Assembly: GCA_934183355.1 (NCBI GenBank)
Contig: CAKPST010000050.1
Coordinates: 1-16,325 of the forward strand
Reading direction: 5' to 3'
From: an uncultured Prevotella sp.
GTDB lineage: Bacteria > Bacteroidota > Bacteroidia > Bacteroidales > Bacteroidaceae
Length of the DNA stretch: 16,325 nt
Under the pieces are notes generated by a model. It saw nothing but the letters and a program-made list of their open reading frames with translations. It was not told the DNA's origin and did not search any database. A program made the translations under genes and the position numbers. This document shows positions 1-7,819 of this stretch, one piece after another (positions within the stretch are counted from its first letter, which is position 1; every line of letters starts with the position of its first letter).

Positions 1-31
1 ATGCAATGCGGGAGAGTAGGTGGCTGCCTTC
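1..31 (+). rRNA. rrf: 5S ribosomal RNA, 3' end (partial)
   Basis: The first bases carry the conserved 3' part of bacterial 5S rRNA (ATGCGGGAGAGTAGGT followed by GGCTGCC), which forms the end of one helix and the closing strand of helix I. The rest of the gene lies to the left of the window. A strong intrinsic terminator begins ten bases later, as expected for the end of an rrn operon. The exact 3' end is approximate. The identification rests on recognising the motif, not on an alignment. Confidence 0.78.
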
Positions 32-40
32 TTTACTTGA

Positions 41-76
41 GGTCTTCAAGGTCTAACGACTTTGGAGACCTTTTTT
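41..76 (+). terminator. Intrinsic terminator of the rRNA operon
   Basis: A 13-bp stem (41-53 with 58-70), with two G-U wobble pairs, closes a four-base TAAC loop and is followed directly by six T residues (71-76). The position just after the 5S rRNA end makes it the rrn operon terminator. Confidence 0.85.
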
Positions 77-93
77 GTGTATTTGGACATAAC

Positions 94-164
94 AACATGT
101 TGTTAGTGGATAAAGACATAAGAACATAAGAACATGTTGTTAGTGGATAAAGACATAAGAACAT
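94..164. repeat. Two-copy 37-bp tandem repeat with a palindromic core
   Basis: Bases 94-130 (37 bp) are repeated exactly from 131 to 164, after which the second copy runs into a T-run. Each copy begins with AACATGTT. In the first copy this lies within a 16-bp perfect palindrome (90-105, TAACAACATGTTGTTA). The sequence shows no reading frame and lies between the rrn terminator and a decayed gene. No function can be assigned. Confidence 0.85.
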
Positions 165-225
165 TTTTTTGTGTGTGAATAAGATTAGAGATATGATATA
201 TTAGTATATATTTCTTTAAAAGTAA

Positions 226-1750
226 TACGTTTTTCTTTGTAACAACTTTAAAGTTGATATTACTTTGCCAGATGATGTACTTGCTTCGGCAAGAAATGCA
301 AAGCAAATTGATGAACTTCATTTTGATGGTAAGGTGGCAGAGTTCGATTATTTGGGTAGTGCTCCTAAGGAAATTGTAGATTTGACATCTGCTGGAGTTT
401 ATTCGGATGTTTCAATTACGGTGTTTCCTTCTAATAATTTGAAGTCGATTGTGCGCAAGTTCAAGAACCTCACACTTTCGATACCTTCGTATATGATATT
501 GGATATCACTTCTTGTTCTGTAAGTGACTATACTTATGACAAGAACATTGGCGTGGTGACAATGCGCAATGTAAGTTCGTCTTCGCCTATATATTTAAAA
601 GGTGTGGTGAAAACTCTTTATTTTAAGAAGACTGCTAATGACGAGAACATGCTCAAATTCACTCCAGTGAAGAATCAGGATGGTTCAGTTGTATTAAAGG
701 GTGTTATTAAGACTGGTATCACAATCAACGAACTTAATATCACTGGCACTACCGTACCTACCGACCTTAATATCACTGCTAATATGTCTATGGACAAAAT
801 TACTATTAATAGTGCAAAGGGTCGTTTTAATCCAGAGATTGACCTTGGTGAACTTGGTAGTGTAGACATTAACGATGTGCCTGATTTCCTTAATGGAGAT
901 GATGTGAAGATTAATCTTTACAATCCGATTATCGAGCTCACTGTAAACAGTAATATTGGTATAGCCGGTAAGGTGAAGGGTAAAATTATCGCTGAGGATA
1001 AAGACAAGAATACAATAGCTTCTGTTGATATCGTACCAGAAATGGACATAAAGGCATAATGGAGCTCAGAATACAAGTACTGTGACAAAGATTTGCATCT
1101 GCAAGTATAGCAATCTTGTTGATAATACAAAGTATGACGTAGTGCGCCAAGTTGACAATCTTTCAGATTTGATGCTTACTATTCCTAAGTCATTGCGCTT
1201 TGAGGCAGACGTTCGTGCTGACGATCAAAAAGAGGCAGAGATAATGCTTGGCACATCTTATGAGATTGCTCCGCATTATTCAATCACAGCCCCACTTGCT
1301 TTTGATGTGGGAGCCCAGATAGCATATCGCGATACACTTGATGGCTGGCACGATGACATTGAGGACTATGAGTTTGCTGATGGAACATATATCGAACTCA
1401 ATGCCAATATAGTCAATAAGATGCCTGCTTATCTGAATGTTAATGCTGTAGCTATTGATTTGAACGGCAATGAAATTCCTGAAAACCGCATCAAGGTGGA
1501 GGTGTCAAATTCTGTAAAGGGATGTGAGAATGCATCGTCGCCAGTGACAACACCTATCACAATCACTATCAAGGAGAATCAGAAGGGTGCCTTAAAGAGT
1601 GTTGACGGACTTATATTCAAGGTGGAAGCTGCTGCAGGACAAGGCTCAGAGAGCATTGTTGGTCAGACAATCAACGCTTATAACCACACACTCACAGCAC
1701 GCGACATCAAGATTAAGGTAGTAGGAAGAATTATCGCGGACTTAAACTAA
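226..1750 (+). pseudogene. Remnant of a secreted or surface beta-rich protein, 5'-truncated and frameshifted
   Basis: This is one protein-coding remnant in two frames. The first frame opens after a stop at 223-225 and runs to a TAA at 1057-1059. It has no ATG near its beginning; the earliest usable start is a TTG at 265. The second frame is open across the junction and runs to a TAA at 1748-1750. Removing the single T at 1057 joins them as ...IKA-NGAQN..., giving about 500 codons. The protein is rich in short beta-strand-like segments with Asn, Thr and Val, and no signal peptide is left. I do not recognise the family; it resembles large Bacteroidales cell-surface proteins. Its neighbour is a DUF5723-like outer-membrane protein fragment, so the two probably formed a surface operon. 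A sequencing error at 1057 is possible, but the missing 5' end would remain. Confidence 0.6.
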
Positions 1751-1759
1751 TATTAATAA

Positions 1760-2236
1760 GATAACTATCATCTGGAAGAAGAGAAGGAATATAAGGAAGA
1801 AGGCAAGGGAAAATATCGTTATGTAAATGATGTAGATATTGATGGTGCTGGACTTGGTGGTTTCCTCTCTGATGATGGCGACCAGGGTAGCCGTTCGACA
1901 GGAATTGGAGCCACGCTCAATGTAGGCTGTGAATATGTGTTCCCTCTCTATCGTAAGTTGCATTTCGGCTTCTTGAGTTCAACACGTTTCAATGGCAAGT
2001 ATTCTTGGACTGAAGGACGTCTTAGCGCAAATGTTGCCCCTATCTCATGGATAGACGGTGGTGTAAACTTTGCTGTAAATAGCTATACTGCTAGCTGCGG
2101 CTGGATTCTGAACATACATCCAAAGGGAATGAACTTCTTCGTTGGTATGGATCATATCCTCGGCAAGACAAGCAAGGAGTATATACCACTTAGCTCAAAT
2201 GCCAGTGTTAATGTAGGATTCAATATTGCATTCTAA
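1760..2236 (+). pseudogene. C-terminal fragment of a DUF5723-type outer-membrane protein
   Basis: An open frame follows a stop at 1757-1759 and ends at 2236. It has no ATG near its start, and a GTG at 1937 lies well inside the conserved part. About 158 codons remain. The end matches what I recall of the C-terminus of Bacteroidales DUF5723 proteins: a VGCEY segment, LSTR-like FLSSTRFNGKYSWTEGRLSAN, then WILNIHPKG, FVGMDH, LGK and IPLSSNASVNVGFNIAF, closing with an aromatic residue as in outer-membrane barrels. Family members are roughly 400-450 residues from memory, so about two thirds of the N-terminal side, with the signal peptide, is missing. The fragment starts only ten bases after the stop of the preceding remnant, which suggests an internal deletion in a former two-gene operon. 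It is probably not expressed as a working protein. Confidence 0.62.
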
Positions 2237-2257
2237 TAAAGAATAGCAAATAGACAA

Positions 2258-2309
2258 ATATAAAAATACGGGTTGTATTATTTGATTGATACAACCCGTA
2301 TTTTTATAT
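2258..2309. terminator. Bidirectional terminator, 21-bp perfect inverted repeat
   Basis: Arms at 2258-2278 and 2289-2309 are exact reverse complements, with a ten-base loop. The GC-rich centre ACGGGTTGTAT is flanked by A5 on the left and T5 on the right, so it can act on both strands. It lies between the rightward surface-protein remnant and the leftward ribH gene, exactly where a shared terminator is expected. Confidence 0.88.
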
Positions 2310-2333
2310 GTAAGAAAAAAAGATGAATTGTCT

Positions 2334-2810
2334 TTAGAACTTAGCCATCTTGATGGCGTCAATGGCGCATTCATCACCCTTGTTGCCATACTTGCCGCCG
2401 CAACGGTCGAGAGCCTGCTGCTTGTCGTTTGTGGTGAGCAAGCCGTAGATAATAGGTATCTCGCTTGTTGTGTTGAGACGTGCAATGCCGTATGTCACAC
2501 CCTCGCAGATGTAGTCGAAGTGAGGAGTCTCGCCACGAATTACGCTACCAAGGATAATCACAGCGTCGTAGCCACCGTGAAGCACCATCTGATGAGCGCC
2601 GTAAATAAGTTCAAAACTGCCAGGAACTGTCTTTACATGTATGTTCTCGGGCAGAGCGCCGTGCTTTTCGAGAGTCTTTACAGCTCCGTCAAGCAGAGCG
2701 CCAGTGATTTCAGGATTCCATTCTGCCACCACAATGCCGAAGCACATATTGCTTGCGTCGGGGATAGATGAGAAATCGTACTCAGAGAGATTGTGAAGTG
2801 CTGTAGCCAT
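2334..2810 (-). CDS. ribH: 6,7-dimethyl-8-ribityllumazine synthase
   Basis: This enzyme condenses 5-amino-6-ribitylaminouracil with 3,4-dihydroxy-2-butanone 4-phosphate to make the direct riboflavin precursor. The 158-residue length fits the family. Visible landmarks are the substrate-binding segment [15 protein letters not shown] (29-43), VPGSFEL (62-68), [13 protein letters not shown] (88-100) with the catalytic base His97, and the C-terminal LTTND and AGNKG-like [12 protein letters not shown] (138-149) with Arg136 just before it. No key residue is missing. The ATG at 2810 lies seven bases after the stop of the upstream TPR gene, so the two are very likely co-transcribed. Other riboflavin genes are not in the window. 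The protein is cytoplasmic and the family usually forms a 60-mer capsid or pentamers. Confidence 0.96.
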   Translation of the reverse strand: MATALHNLSEYDFSSIPDASNMCFGIVVAEWNPEITGALLDGAVKTLEKHGALPENIHVKTVPGSFELIYGAHQMVLHGGYDAVIILGSVIRGETPHFDYICEGVTYGIARLNTTSEIPIIYGLLTTNDKQQALDRCGGKYGNKGDECAIDAIKMAKF

Positions 2811-2817
2811 AGTTGTA

Positions 2818-3522
2818 TTACTTTTCTTCAGCGCGTTCGATATACTTGTCGATTTCTGAAGACTGAACCACCTGAGCGTTTACATACTTCTTCTTGATAT
2901 CCTGGTAGATTTTCAGAGCCTCGTCGTTTTTCTTCTGGCTTTCGAGGAGCTGAGCAGCCTGGATGAGGAATGTAGGAGCAAGGCTGTTGTTTGTGCCGTC
3001 TTCAGCCTTAGAGTCTGCCATGTCGGCAGCCTTCTTCAGAGTGCTGATGGCCTTGTCTACATTGTCGGTGTTGGCGTATGCGTTGCCAAGTGCAGCCATT
3101 GCTGACGGGCTAATCATAGCGTCGCTCTTTGAAGAGAACTTTTCAAGAGAGCTTACAGCTTCCTTCCACTTGCCGAGGTTGGCATAGCAGAGACCTGCAT
3201 AGAGGTCGGCGAGGTTGGCAGCGTCTGTGCCACTGTAGTCGCTTGCTATCTTTACGAATCCAGCATAGCCAGCTCCGTCACCATTGAGAGCCTTGTCAAA
3301 CTGCTCCTGGTTGAAGTACTGCTGACCCTTGGCAAGTGCAGTGCTCGCTTTGTCCTCACGCGGAGCCTGAACATATGCCTTGTAGACGAGCAGACCAGCA
3401 ATCACCACGATGATAGCCACAACGGCGATGAGTATCTGCTTCTTAAACTTGATGAAGAATGCTTCTGTGTTGTTGGAGTTCTCAATATGAGAATTAGCTC
3501 CAAAGTCGATTTTGTTTGCCAT
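2818..3522 (-). CDS. Membrane-anchored tetratricopeptide repeat protein
   Basis: This 234-residue protein has a short polar N-terminus with Lys-Phe-Lys-Lys before one hydrophobic segment (about residues 29-49), followed by a helical domain outside the membrane. That gives an N-in, C-out single-pass topology. The rest contains at least three TPR-like helix pairs, with recurring patterns such as [21 protein letters not shown] and [18 protein letters not shown]. The architecture resembles YfgM (UPF0070), which works with periplasmic chaperones and the Sec translocon, but sequence alone cannot prove that role. Its stop is seven bases from the ribH start, and the pair appears to share one promoter in the gap upstream of it. 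The TPR gene preceding ribH is, from memory, a common arrangement in Bacteroidales. The call as a TPR protein is firm; the exact function is open. Confidence 0.88.
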   Translation of the reverse strand: MANKIDFGANSHIENSNNTEAFFIKFKKQILIAVVAIIVVIAGLLVYKAYVQAPREDKASTALAKGQQYFNQEQFDKALNGDGAGYAGFVKIASDYSGTDAANLADLYAGLCYANLGKWKEAVSSLEKFSSKSDAMISPSAMAALGNAYANTDNVDKAISTLKKAADMADSKAEDGTNNSLAPTFLIQAAQLLESQKKNDEALKIYQDIKKKYVNAQVVQSSEIDKYIERAEEK

Positions 3523-3623
3523 TTATTTTTTTGTTTTTAAATTTCCTTTTGTTAGTTTGTCGCTTTTGTTTCATTGTCGCAGCTTGTCCTTGCAGCCGTT
3601 GTTCAATGGGTACAAATGCGTCG

Positions 3624-3655
3624 CAAAATTACTCAATTTATCTCACATATTGAAA
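3624..3655 (-). promoter_or_regulatory. Promoter for the TPR-ribH operon
   Basis: On the minus strand there is a -7 box TAATTTTG (complement of 3624-3631), which fits the Bacteroidetes consensus TAnnTTTG. A near-match -33 box TTTC (complement of 3652-3655) lies 20 bases upstream. The predicted transcription start is near 3617, giving a leader of about 95 bases. Confidence 0.6.
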
Positions 3656-3670
3656 TTTAAACAATCTTTT

Positions 3671-3703
3671 TTTCTTTTTTCAATAATAAATGGGGTAACT
3701 TTG
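3671..3703 (+). promoter_or_regulatory. Promoter for recF
   Basis: A good -7 box TAACTTTG (3696-3703) lies 20 bases before the recF ATG, so the leader would be very short. The -33 box is poor: TTTC at 3671-3674, 21 bases upstream. The 200-base gap 3523-3723 thus holds two divergent promoters and otherwise T-rich sequence without a visible gene. Confidence 0.6.
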
Positions 3704-3723
3704 CATAATCTAAATACTTACAG

Positions 3724-4827
3724 ATGATACTGAAGAAAATTTCAATACTTAATTTTAAGAATATACGTGAGGCCACGCTTGAGCTTTCACCCAATCTCAA
3801 CTGTTTTCTCGGACACAACGGCGAGGGTAAAACCAACCTGTTGGATGCCGTATATTATCTGTCGTTCTGCCGCAGTGCGTTCAATCCTGTCGACTCACAG
3901 ATTATCACACACGATCAGGACTTCTTTGTCATTGACGGAATTTACGAGAATGAGATGGCCGACCCGATATCAATATATTGCGGAATGAAGCGTGGAACAA
4001 AGAAACACTTCAAGCGCGATAAGAAGGAATACAAGCGTTTGTCGCAGCATATTGGTCTTATTCCGCTTATTTTTGTGTCGCCTGCCGACCAGACTCTCAT
4101 TGCTGGTGGCAGCGAGGAGCGCCGCCGACTGATGGATGTTGTTATATCGCAGTATGACAACACTTATATTGAGGCCCTAAATAATTACAACAAAGCACTT
4201 CAGCAGCGCAATGCATTGCTGAAGATGGACGACGAGCCGGATGCATCACTCTTGGATATATGGGAACAGGAGATGGCACGTCATGGTGAACGTATCTTTG
4301 CTGCTCGACGGGATTTCGTCGAACGGCTCATTCCTGTCTTTCAAAACATCTACAACCATGTGTCTGATGGACATGAGGAGGTCTCGTTGCAATATGTTTC
4401 GCATGCACAGCGTGGTGCGCTGCTCGATGTGATACAGCGCGACAGGTATAAAGATCGTGCTGTTGGCTACTCGCTGCATGGTGTTCATCGTGATGATTTG
4501 GAGATGATGCTCGGTGGCTATCAGATGAAACGCGAGGGTTCACAGGGTCAGAACAAGACATTTGTCCTTGCCTTGAAACTTGCACAGTTTGACTTCTTGC
4601 GCCGCACTGCGTCGCAGACAACTCCGCTTCTCTTGCTTGACGACATCTTTGACAAACTTGATGCCCATCGTGTAGAACAGATTGTGAAACTCGTTTCTGG
4701 TGACGGATTTGGTCAGATATTCATCACTGACACCAATCGCGACCATCTCGACCAAATACTTCGAAGCGTGTCCTACGACTATAAACTATTTGACGTAGAA
4801 GGTGGAGAAATAAAGGAAAAGAAATAA
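3724..4827 (+). CDS. recF: DNA replication/repair protein RecF
   Basis: RecF is an SMC/ABC-type ATPase that binds gapped DNA with RecO and RecR and helps load RecA at stalled forks. The 367 residues match the family length. Walker A is GHNGEGKT (30-37), the ABC signature is around EGSQGQNKT (271-279), and Walker B is LLLLDD (303-307) followed by the D-loop region KLDAHR (311-316). The start at 3724 puts the conserved LKKISILNFKNI beta strand at the N-terminus, as in known RecF proteins. A dciA-like gene follows 50 bases later on the same strand and is probably transcribed with it. dnaA, dnaN and gyrB are not next to it here, unlike the classical Gram-negative arrangement. I see nothing damaged. 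Confidence 0.97.
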   Translation: MILKKISILNFKNIREATLELSPNLNCFLGHNGEGKTNLLDAVYYLSFCRSAFNPVDSQIITHDQDFFVIDGIYENEMADPISIYCGMKRGTKKHFKRDKKEYKRLSQHIGLIPLIFVSPADQTLIAGGSEERRRLMDVVISQYDNTYIEALNNYNKALQQRNALLKMDDEPDASLLDIWEQEMARHGERIFAARRDFVERLIPVFQNIYNHVSDGHEEVSLQYVSHAQRGALLDVIQRDRYKDRAVGYSLHGVHRDDLEMMLGGYQMKREGSQGQNKTFVLALKLAQFDFLRRTASQTTPLLLLDDIFDKLDAHRVEQIVKLVSGDGFGQIFITDTNRDHLDQILRSVSYDYKLFDVEGGEIKEKK

Positions 4828-4877
4828 AACAGCTTGATTGGGGAAAAATAAAAGTGCTATTTTAATTATGTAATATA

Positions 4878-5168
4878 ATGTTCAGACGTGAAGTGAAATC
4901 AATCAGCGACTTGCTGAATATGTATTTGCGCCGTGAGGGACTTGAAACTCCATTGCTCCAAAAACGTGCCATTGATGCATGGGACACTCTAATGGGGCCT
5001 ACAATAGTGCGTTACACAGGCGAGAAGTATATCAAGAATCAGACGCTGTTCGTTAAGATAACAAATCCGGCTCTGCGCCAAGACCTTTCGATGATGCGCT
5101 CACGCATTGTGCAGCGCATCAACGAGGCTGTGGGGTGTCAGATAATTGTAGAAGTGAGGGTGTATTAA
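4878..5168 (+). CDS. DUF721 / DciA-like protein
   Basis: The 96-residue protein belongs to the DUF721 (DciA) family. It begins with the typical REVKSISDLLNMYLRREGLETPLLQKRAIDAWDTLMG helix pair, in which Trp35 of the A-W-x-x-x-x-G motif is characteristic. A short KH-like fold follows, with TLFVKITNPALRQDLSMMRSRIVQRINE. In bacteria without DnaC or DnaI, DciA binds the replicative helicase DnaB and helps load it. For the short Bacteroidetes forms this role is inferred from the family. It lies 50 bases after recF, which supports a replication role. Its stop is only seven bases from the stop of the convergent cyclo-ligase gene, leaving no room for a conventional terminator. Confidence 0.88.
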   Translation: MFRREVKSISDLLNMYLRREGLETPLLQKRAIDAWDTLMGPTIVRYTGEKYIKNQTLFVKITNPALRQDLSMMRSRIVQRINEAVGCQIIVEVRVY

Positions 5169-5175
5169 ATATTCG

Positions 5176-5709
5176 TCAACCTATCACTTCGTCCATTCTG
5201 ATGTCATGTTCATCGGTGGGCAGGCTGTCTACCATTTGGAATGGAAAGCAAATGCCTATTTTATAAGCCTGTGGAATGAACGGCAGAAAACGGTCGTAGT
5301 AGCCTTTGCCGCGTCCCATGCGGTCGCCAAGAGGCGAGAAAGCCATGCCGGGAACGATAGCGAGGTCGATAGTGGCATAGTCGGTGAATGGTTCGCCAGT
5401 TGGCTCCATAATGTCGTAGGCTCCTATTGCCAAGTCTGATGGACCTGTATAGCGACGCAATTCCATAGTTCCTTCGCCAGTGACACGAGGCAGCAGCACA
5501 TTCTTCTTACTTAGCAACAGTGAGTCGACAAGCGTGTGAGTGCACACCTCATCTGGCAGCGAATAATAAAGCATAATAGTCTTGGCAACCTTCAATCGTG
5601 GATGTACGAGAAGGCGCTGTATTGCCGCAAACGACAATTCGTTGAGCTGTTGGCTTGTGAATTGTCGCTTACGGTTTCTTATTTCTTTGCGGAGTGTTGA
5701 TTTGTCCAT
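5176..5709 (-). CDS. 5-formyltetrahydrofolate cyclo-ligase
   Basis: This enzyme converts 5-formyl-THF to 5,10-methenyl-THF with ATP, returning this inhibitory folate to one-carbon metabolism. The 177-residue length is normal. The N-terminal LRKEIRNRKR motif binds nucleotide. The family signature VPGMAFSPLGDRMGRGKGYYD (119-139) carries the Gly-rich ATP loop and the tyrosine pair. It is the last gene of a four-gene leftward operon, with only six bases separating it from the stop of the S41 protease. It ends tail-to-tail with the dciA-like gene. The start at 5709 places the family motif at the expected position. It is often called ygfA or fau in other bacteria. Confidence 0.95.
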   Translation of the reverse strand: MDKSTLRKEIRNRKRQFTSQQLNELSFAAIQRLLVHPRLKVAKTIMLYYSLPDEVCTHTLVDSLLLSKKNVLLPRVTGEGTMELRRYTGPSDLAIGAYDIMEPTGEPFTDYATIDLAIVPGMAFSPLGDRMGRGKGYYDRFLPFIPQAYKIGICFPFQMVDSLPTDEHDIRMDEVIG

Positions 5710-5715
5710 ACGGAT

Positions 5716-7359
5716 TTATTTCTTTTTCTTTTCTTCAACCGGTTTCTTTGGGAACGCCGCATTGTCTTTGAACACACGCAGTGCGGTGGCAATAGCAGGG
5801 TCGTCCAGATTGATATACTCTGTCCAAGCCTGCTCGTCGAGCATGTTGTATATGATGCGCGAGTTGATATAGCGTTCGAGCAACTTATGCGACTTGCGTA
5901 TCATCAGATTGCGTCGTTTCAATCCGTTCTTGTCGGCGAATGCCGCAAACTGCTCCACAGTGTTCTGGTTGACAAGATACTTCGACAGTTCCATCATGTC
6001 CTTGTATGTGTTGAGCTTCATGCGGTTGTTGTCCGTATAGTTGAATGCATACTGCAAGATAAGCCCAGACATAGCAGCCTGCTTGTAGTAGGATGTCATG
6101 CCGAGTGTGTCCTCAGCCACGAATATGTCAGGTGTTATTCCGCCACCTCCATATATAGTGCGTCCTATGCCAGTGTGATAAGCCGGACCAGTGTGCTTGA
6201 TGCTGTCCTGCGAGAAGAACTCGCCATGCTGATAGCGTGTGAGCAAATCGTTGTCGTAGTCCTGATTGTCACCAGGCTTGAATGGCTTCTGTATGCATCT
6301 GCCTGATGGAGTATAATAACGGGCAATGGTGAGTCGAATCATTGAACCATCAGGGAATCCAAGCTGCTGCTGCACCAATCCCTTGCCGAACGAGCGACGA
6401 CCAATGATAGTGGCGCGGTCGTTGTCCTGCATTGCTCCTGCAAAAATCTCTGATGCTGATGCCGATGCCTCGTTGATGAGCACCACGAGTGGTATGCGCT
6501 GATAAGAGCCATGTCCGTCCGAACGGAAGTCCTGTCGTGGCGACTTACGTCCTTGCATATATACGATGAGTTTGTTCTTAGGCAAGAACTCGTTAGCCAT
6601 CTGCACTGCAGAGTTCATATAGCCACCACCATTGTCACGCAAGTCGATAACGAGGTTGCTGAATCCCTCCTGCGACAGCTGTGCAAGAGCAATGAGCAGT
6701 TCGGGATAAGTTGTCTCGCCGAAGTTCTTAATCTTGATATAGCCCGTAGTGTTGTCGAGCATATATGTAGCAGTGACACTCTTCTGTGGAATGTCGCCGC
6801 GTGTCACGGTGAAGTATTTCACAGCCTTCTGTCCATAACGCACTACGCCAATCTTCACTTTAGTGTCTTTCGGACCCTTCAGTCGGCGCATAGCCTCGTC
6901 TTGAGTCACTATTTTGCCCACAAATGGTTTGCCGTCAACACTCACAATCTTGTCGCCAGCAAGTATTCCTGCACGTTGTGCAGGTCCGTTCTTCACCACA
7001 TTCTGCACATGTATAGTGTCCTTGCGTATGGTGAACTCAATGCCCACACCCGAGAACGAGCCTCTTAGGTCGTCGGTCACAGCTTGTGCGTCCTTAGCAG
7101 GGATGTATACAGAGTGTGGGTCGAGGTCGGCGAGAATCTGCGGTATCGCCATGTCCACCAGCGAGTCGATGTTCACCTTGTCGACATATTGGTCGTCAAC
7201 GATGTGCAGTAGGTTCGACAGACGGTTCGACCCAGAGTTGATAATGTTGAGTCGGTTGCCCGAGAAATGGTTTGCGTAGAATGTGCCGATGAGTATGCCT
7301 ATGACTACGCACAGCGCCATAAGCAGCGGCATAAACCTGTTAGACTTGTTCATGTTCAT
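5716..7359 (-). CDS. S41-family C-terminal processing protease with PDZ domain
   Basis: This CtpA/Prc-type serine protease is held in the inner membrane, facing the periplasm, and cleaves proteins from the C-terminus. The 547 residues comprise an N-terminal hydrophobic signal anchor (about 10-29), a helical linker, a PDZ domain (about 100-185, with GVGIEF and GPAQRAGILAGDKIVSVDG) and the S41 catalytic core. The catalytic pair is Ser301 in EASASASE and Lys326 in SFGKG. The spacing of 25 residues matches the Ser/Lys dyad of the family. LRDNGGG (240-246) is the substrate-strand motif. The C-terminal ~130 residues form a helical extension seen in Bacteroidetes members. The start overlaps the end of the deaminase gene by 20 bases, and the cyclo-ligase start follows six bases after the stop, so translation is probably coupled. 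Confidence 0.95.
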   Translation of the reverse strand: MNMNKSNRFMPLLMALCVVIGILIGTFYANHFSGNRLNIINSGSNRLSNLLHIVDDQYVDKVNIDSLVDMAIPQILADLDPHSVYIPAKDAQAVTDDLRGSFSGVGIEFTIRKDTIHVQNVVKNGPAQRAGILAGDKIVSVDGKPFVGKIVTQDEAMRRLKGPKDTKVKIGVVRYGQKAVKYFTVTRGDIPQKSVTATYMLDNTTGYIKIKNFGETTYPELLIALAQLSQEGFSNLVIDLRDNGGGYMNSAVQMANEFLPKNKLIVYMQGRKSPRQDFRSDGHGSYQRIPLVVLINEASASASEIFAGAMQDNDRATIIGRRSFGKGLVQQQLGFPDGSMIRLTIARYYTPSGRCIQKPFKPGDNQDYDNDLLTRYQHGEFFSQDSIKHTGPAYHTGIGRTIYGGGGITPDIFVAEDTLGMTSYYKQAAMSGLILQYAFNYTDNNRMKLNTYKDMMELSKYLVNQNTVEQFAAFADKNGLKRRNLMIRKSHKLLERYINSRIIYNMLDEQAWTEYINLDDPAIATALRVFKDNAAFPKKPVEEKKKK

Positions 7360-7819
7360 AATCGTCCGGGTTTAGATATATAACTTCAATGTTGGCGCGT
7401 TTCAGTAAGTCAATACCGTCGGTCAGACGGTATTGCTCGCCATATATTACACGCTTGATGCCAGCCTGTATTATCAGTTTCGCACACTCTATGCAAGGCG
7501 ATGCCGTCACATATAGTGTAGCTCCGTCTGAGTTGTTCGAGCTTCTTGCGAGTTTTGTTATGGCGTTAGCCTCGGCGTGCAGCACGTATGGCTTTGTGGT
7601 GTTAGTCTCGTCCTCGCACACGTTTTCAAAACCGCTTGGTGTGCCGTTGTAGCCGTCACTGATTATCATCTTGTCTTTGACAACCAGTGCGCCCACCTTA
7701 CGGCGCTGGCAATAGCTATTCTCCGACCATATACGTGCCATGCGCAGATAGCGCAGGTCGAGGTGGAGTTGCTTATCTTTATTATTTTTTGATTCCATTG
7801 CGTTCGAGTAATGCGTCAA
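7340..7819 (-). CDS. Cytidine/deoxycytidylate deaminase (ComEB-like)
   Basis: This zinc enzyme probably converts dCMP to dUMP for thymidylate synthesis. Zinc ligands are visible as HAEAN (81-85, with His81 and catalytic Glu83) and PCIEC (108-112, Cys109 and Cys112). RRKVGALVVKDK and SDGYNGTPSG are typical of the dCMP deaminase/ComEB group and less like CMP or guanine deaminases. Two starts are possible. The ATG at 7819 overlaps the upstream peptidase by 38 bases; the internal ATG at 7798 (Met8) overlaps by 17 bases and puts the first conserved helix closer to the N-terminus. I favour the internal start, with moderate certainty. The gene sits between the peptidase and the S41 protease, overlapping both. 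Confidence 0.92.
   Translation of the reverse strand: MTHYSNAMESKNNKDKQLHLDLRYLRMARIWSENSYCQRRKVGALVVKDKMIISDGYNGTPSGFENVCEDETNTTKPYVLHAEANAITKLARSSNNSDGATLYVTASPCIECAKLIIQAGIKRVIYGEQYRLTDGIDLLKRANIEVIYLNPDDYEHEQV

Noticed and set aside
94..164. A possible CRISPR array
   Set aside because: The 37-bp units are directly adjacent with no spacer, and there are only two copies.
103..321. A short minus-strand frame over the tandem repeat
   Set aside because: Its translation derives from repeats and AT-rich non-coding DNA and has no conserved features.
2286..2771. A 161-codon plus-strand open frame opposite ribH
   Set aside because: It begins inside the bidirectional terminator and runs antisense through ribH, which has all its catalytic residues.
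6511..7068. A 185-codon plus-strand open frame across the S41 protease
   Set aside because: It is antisense to the PDZ and catalytic regions of a well-supported protease. The translation looks like a mirror of the coding strand, without a plausible start signal.
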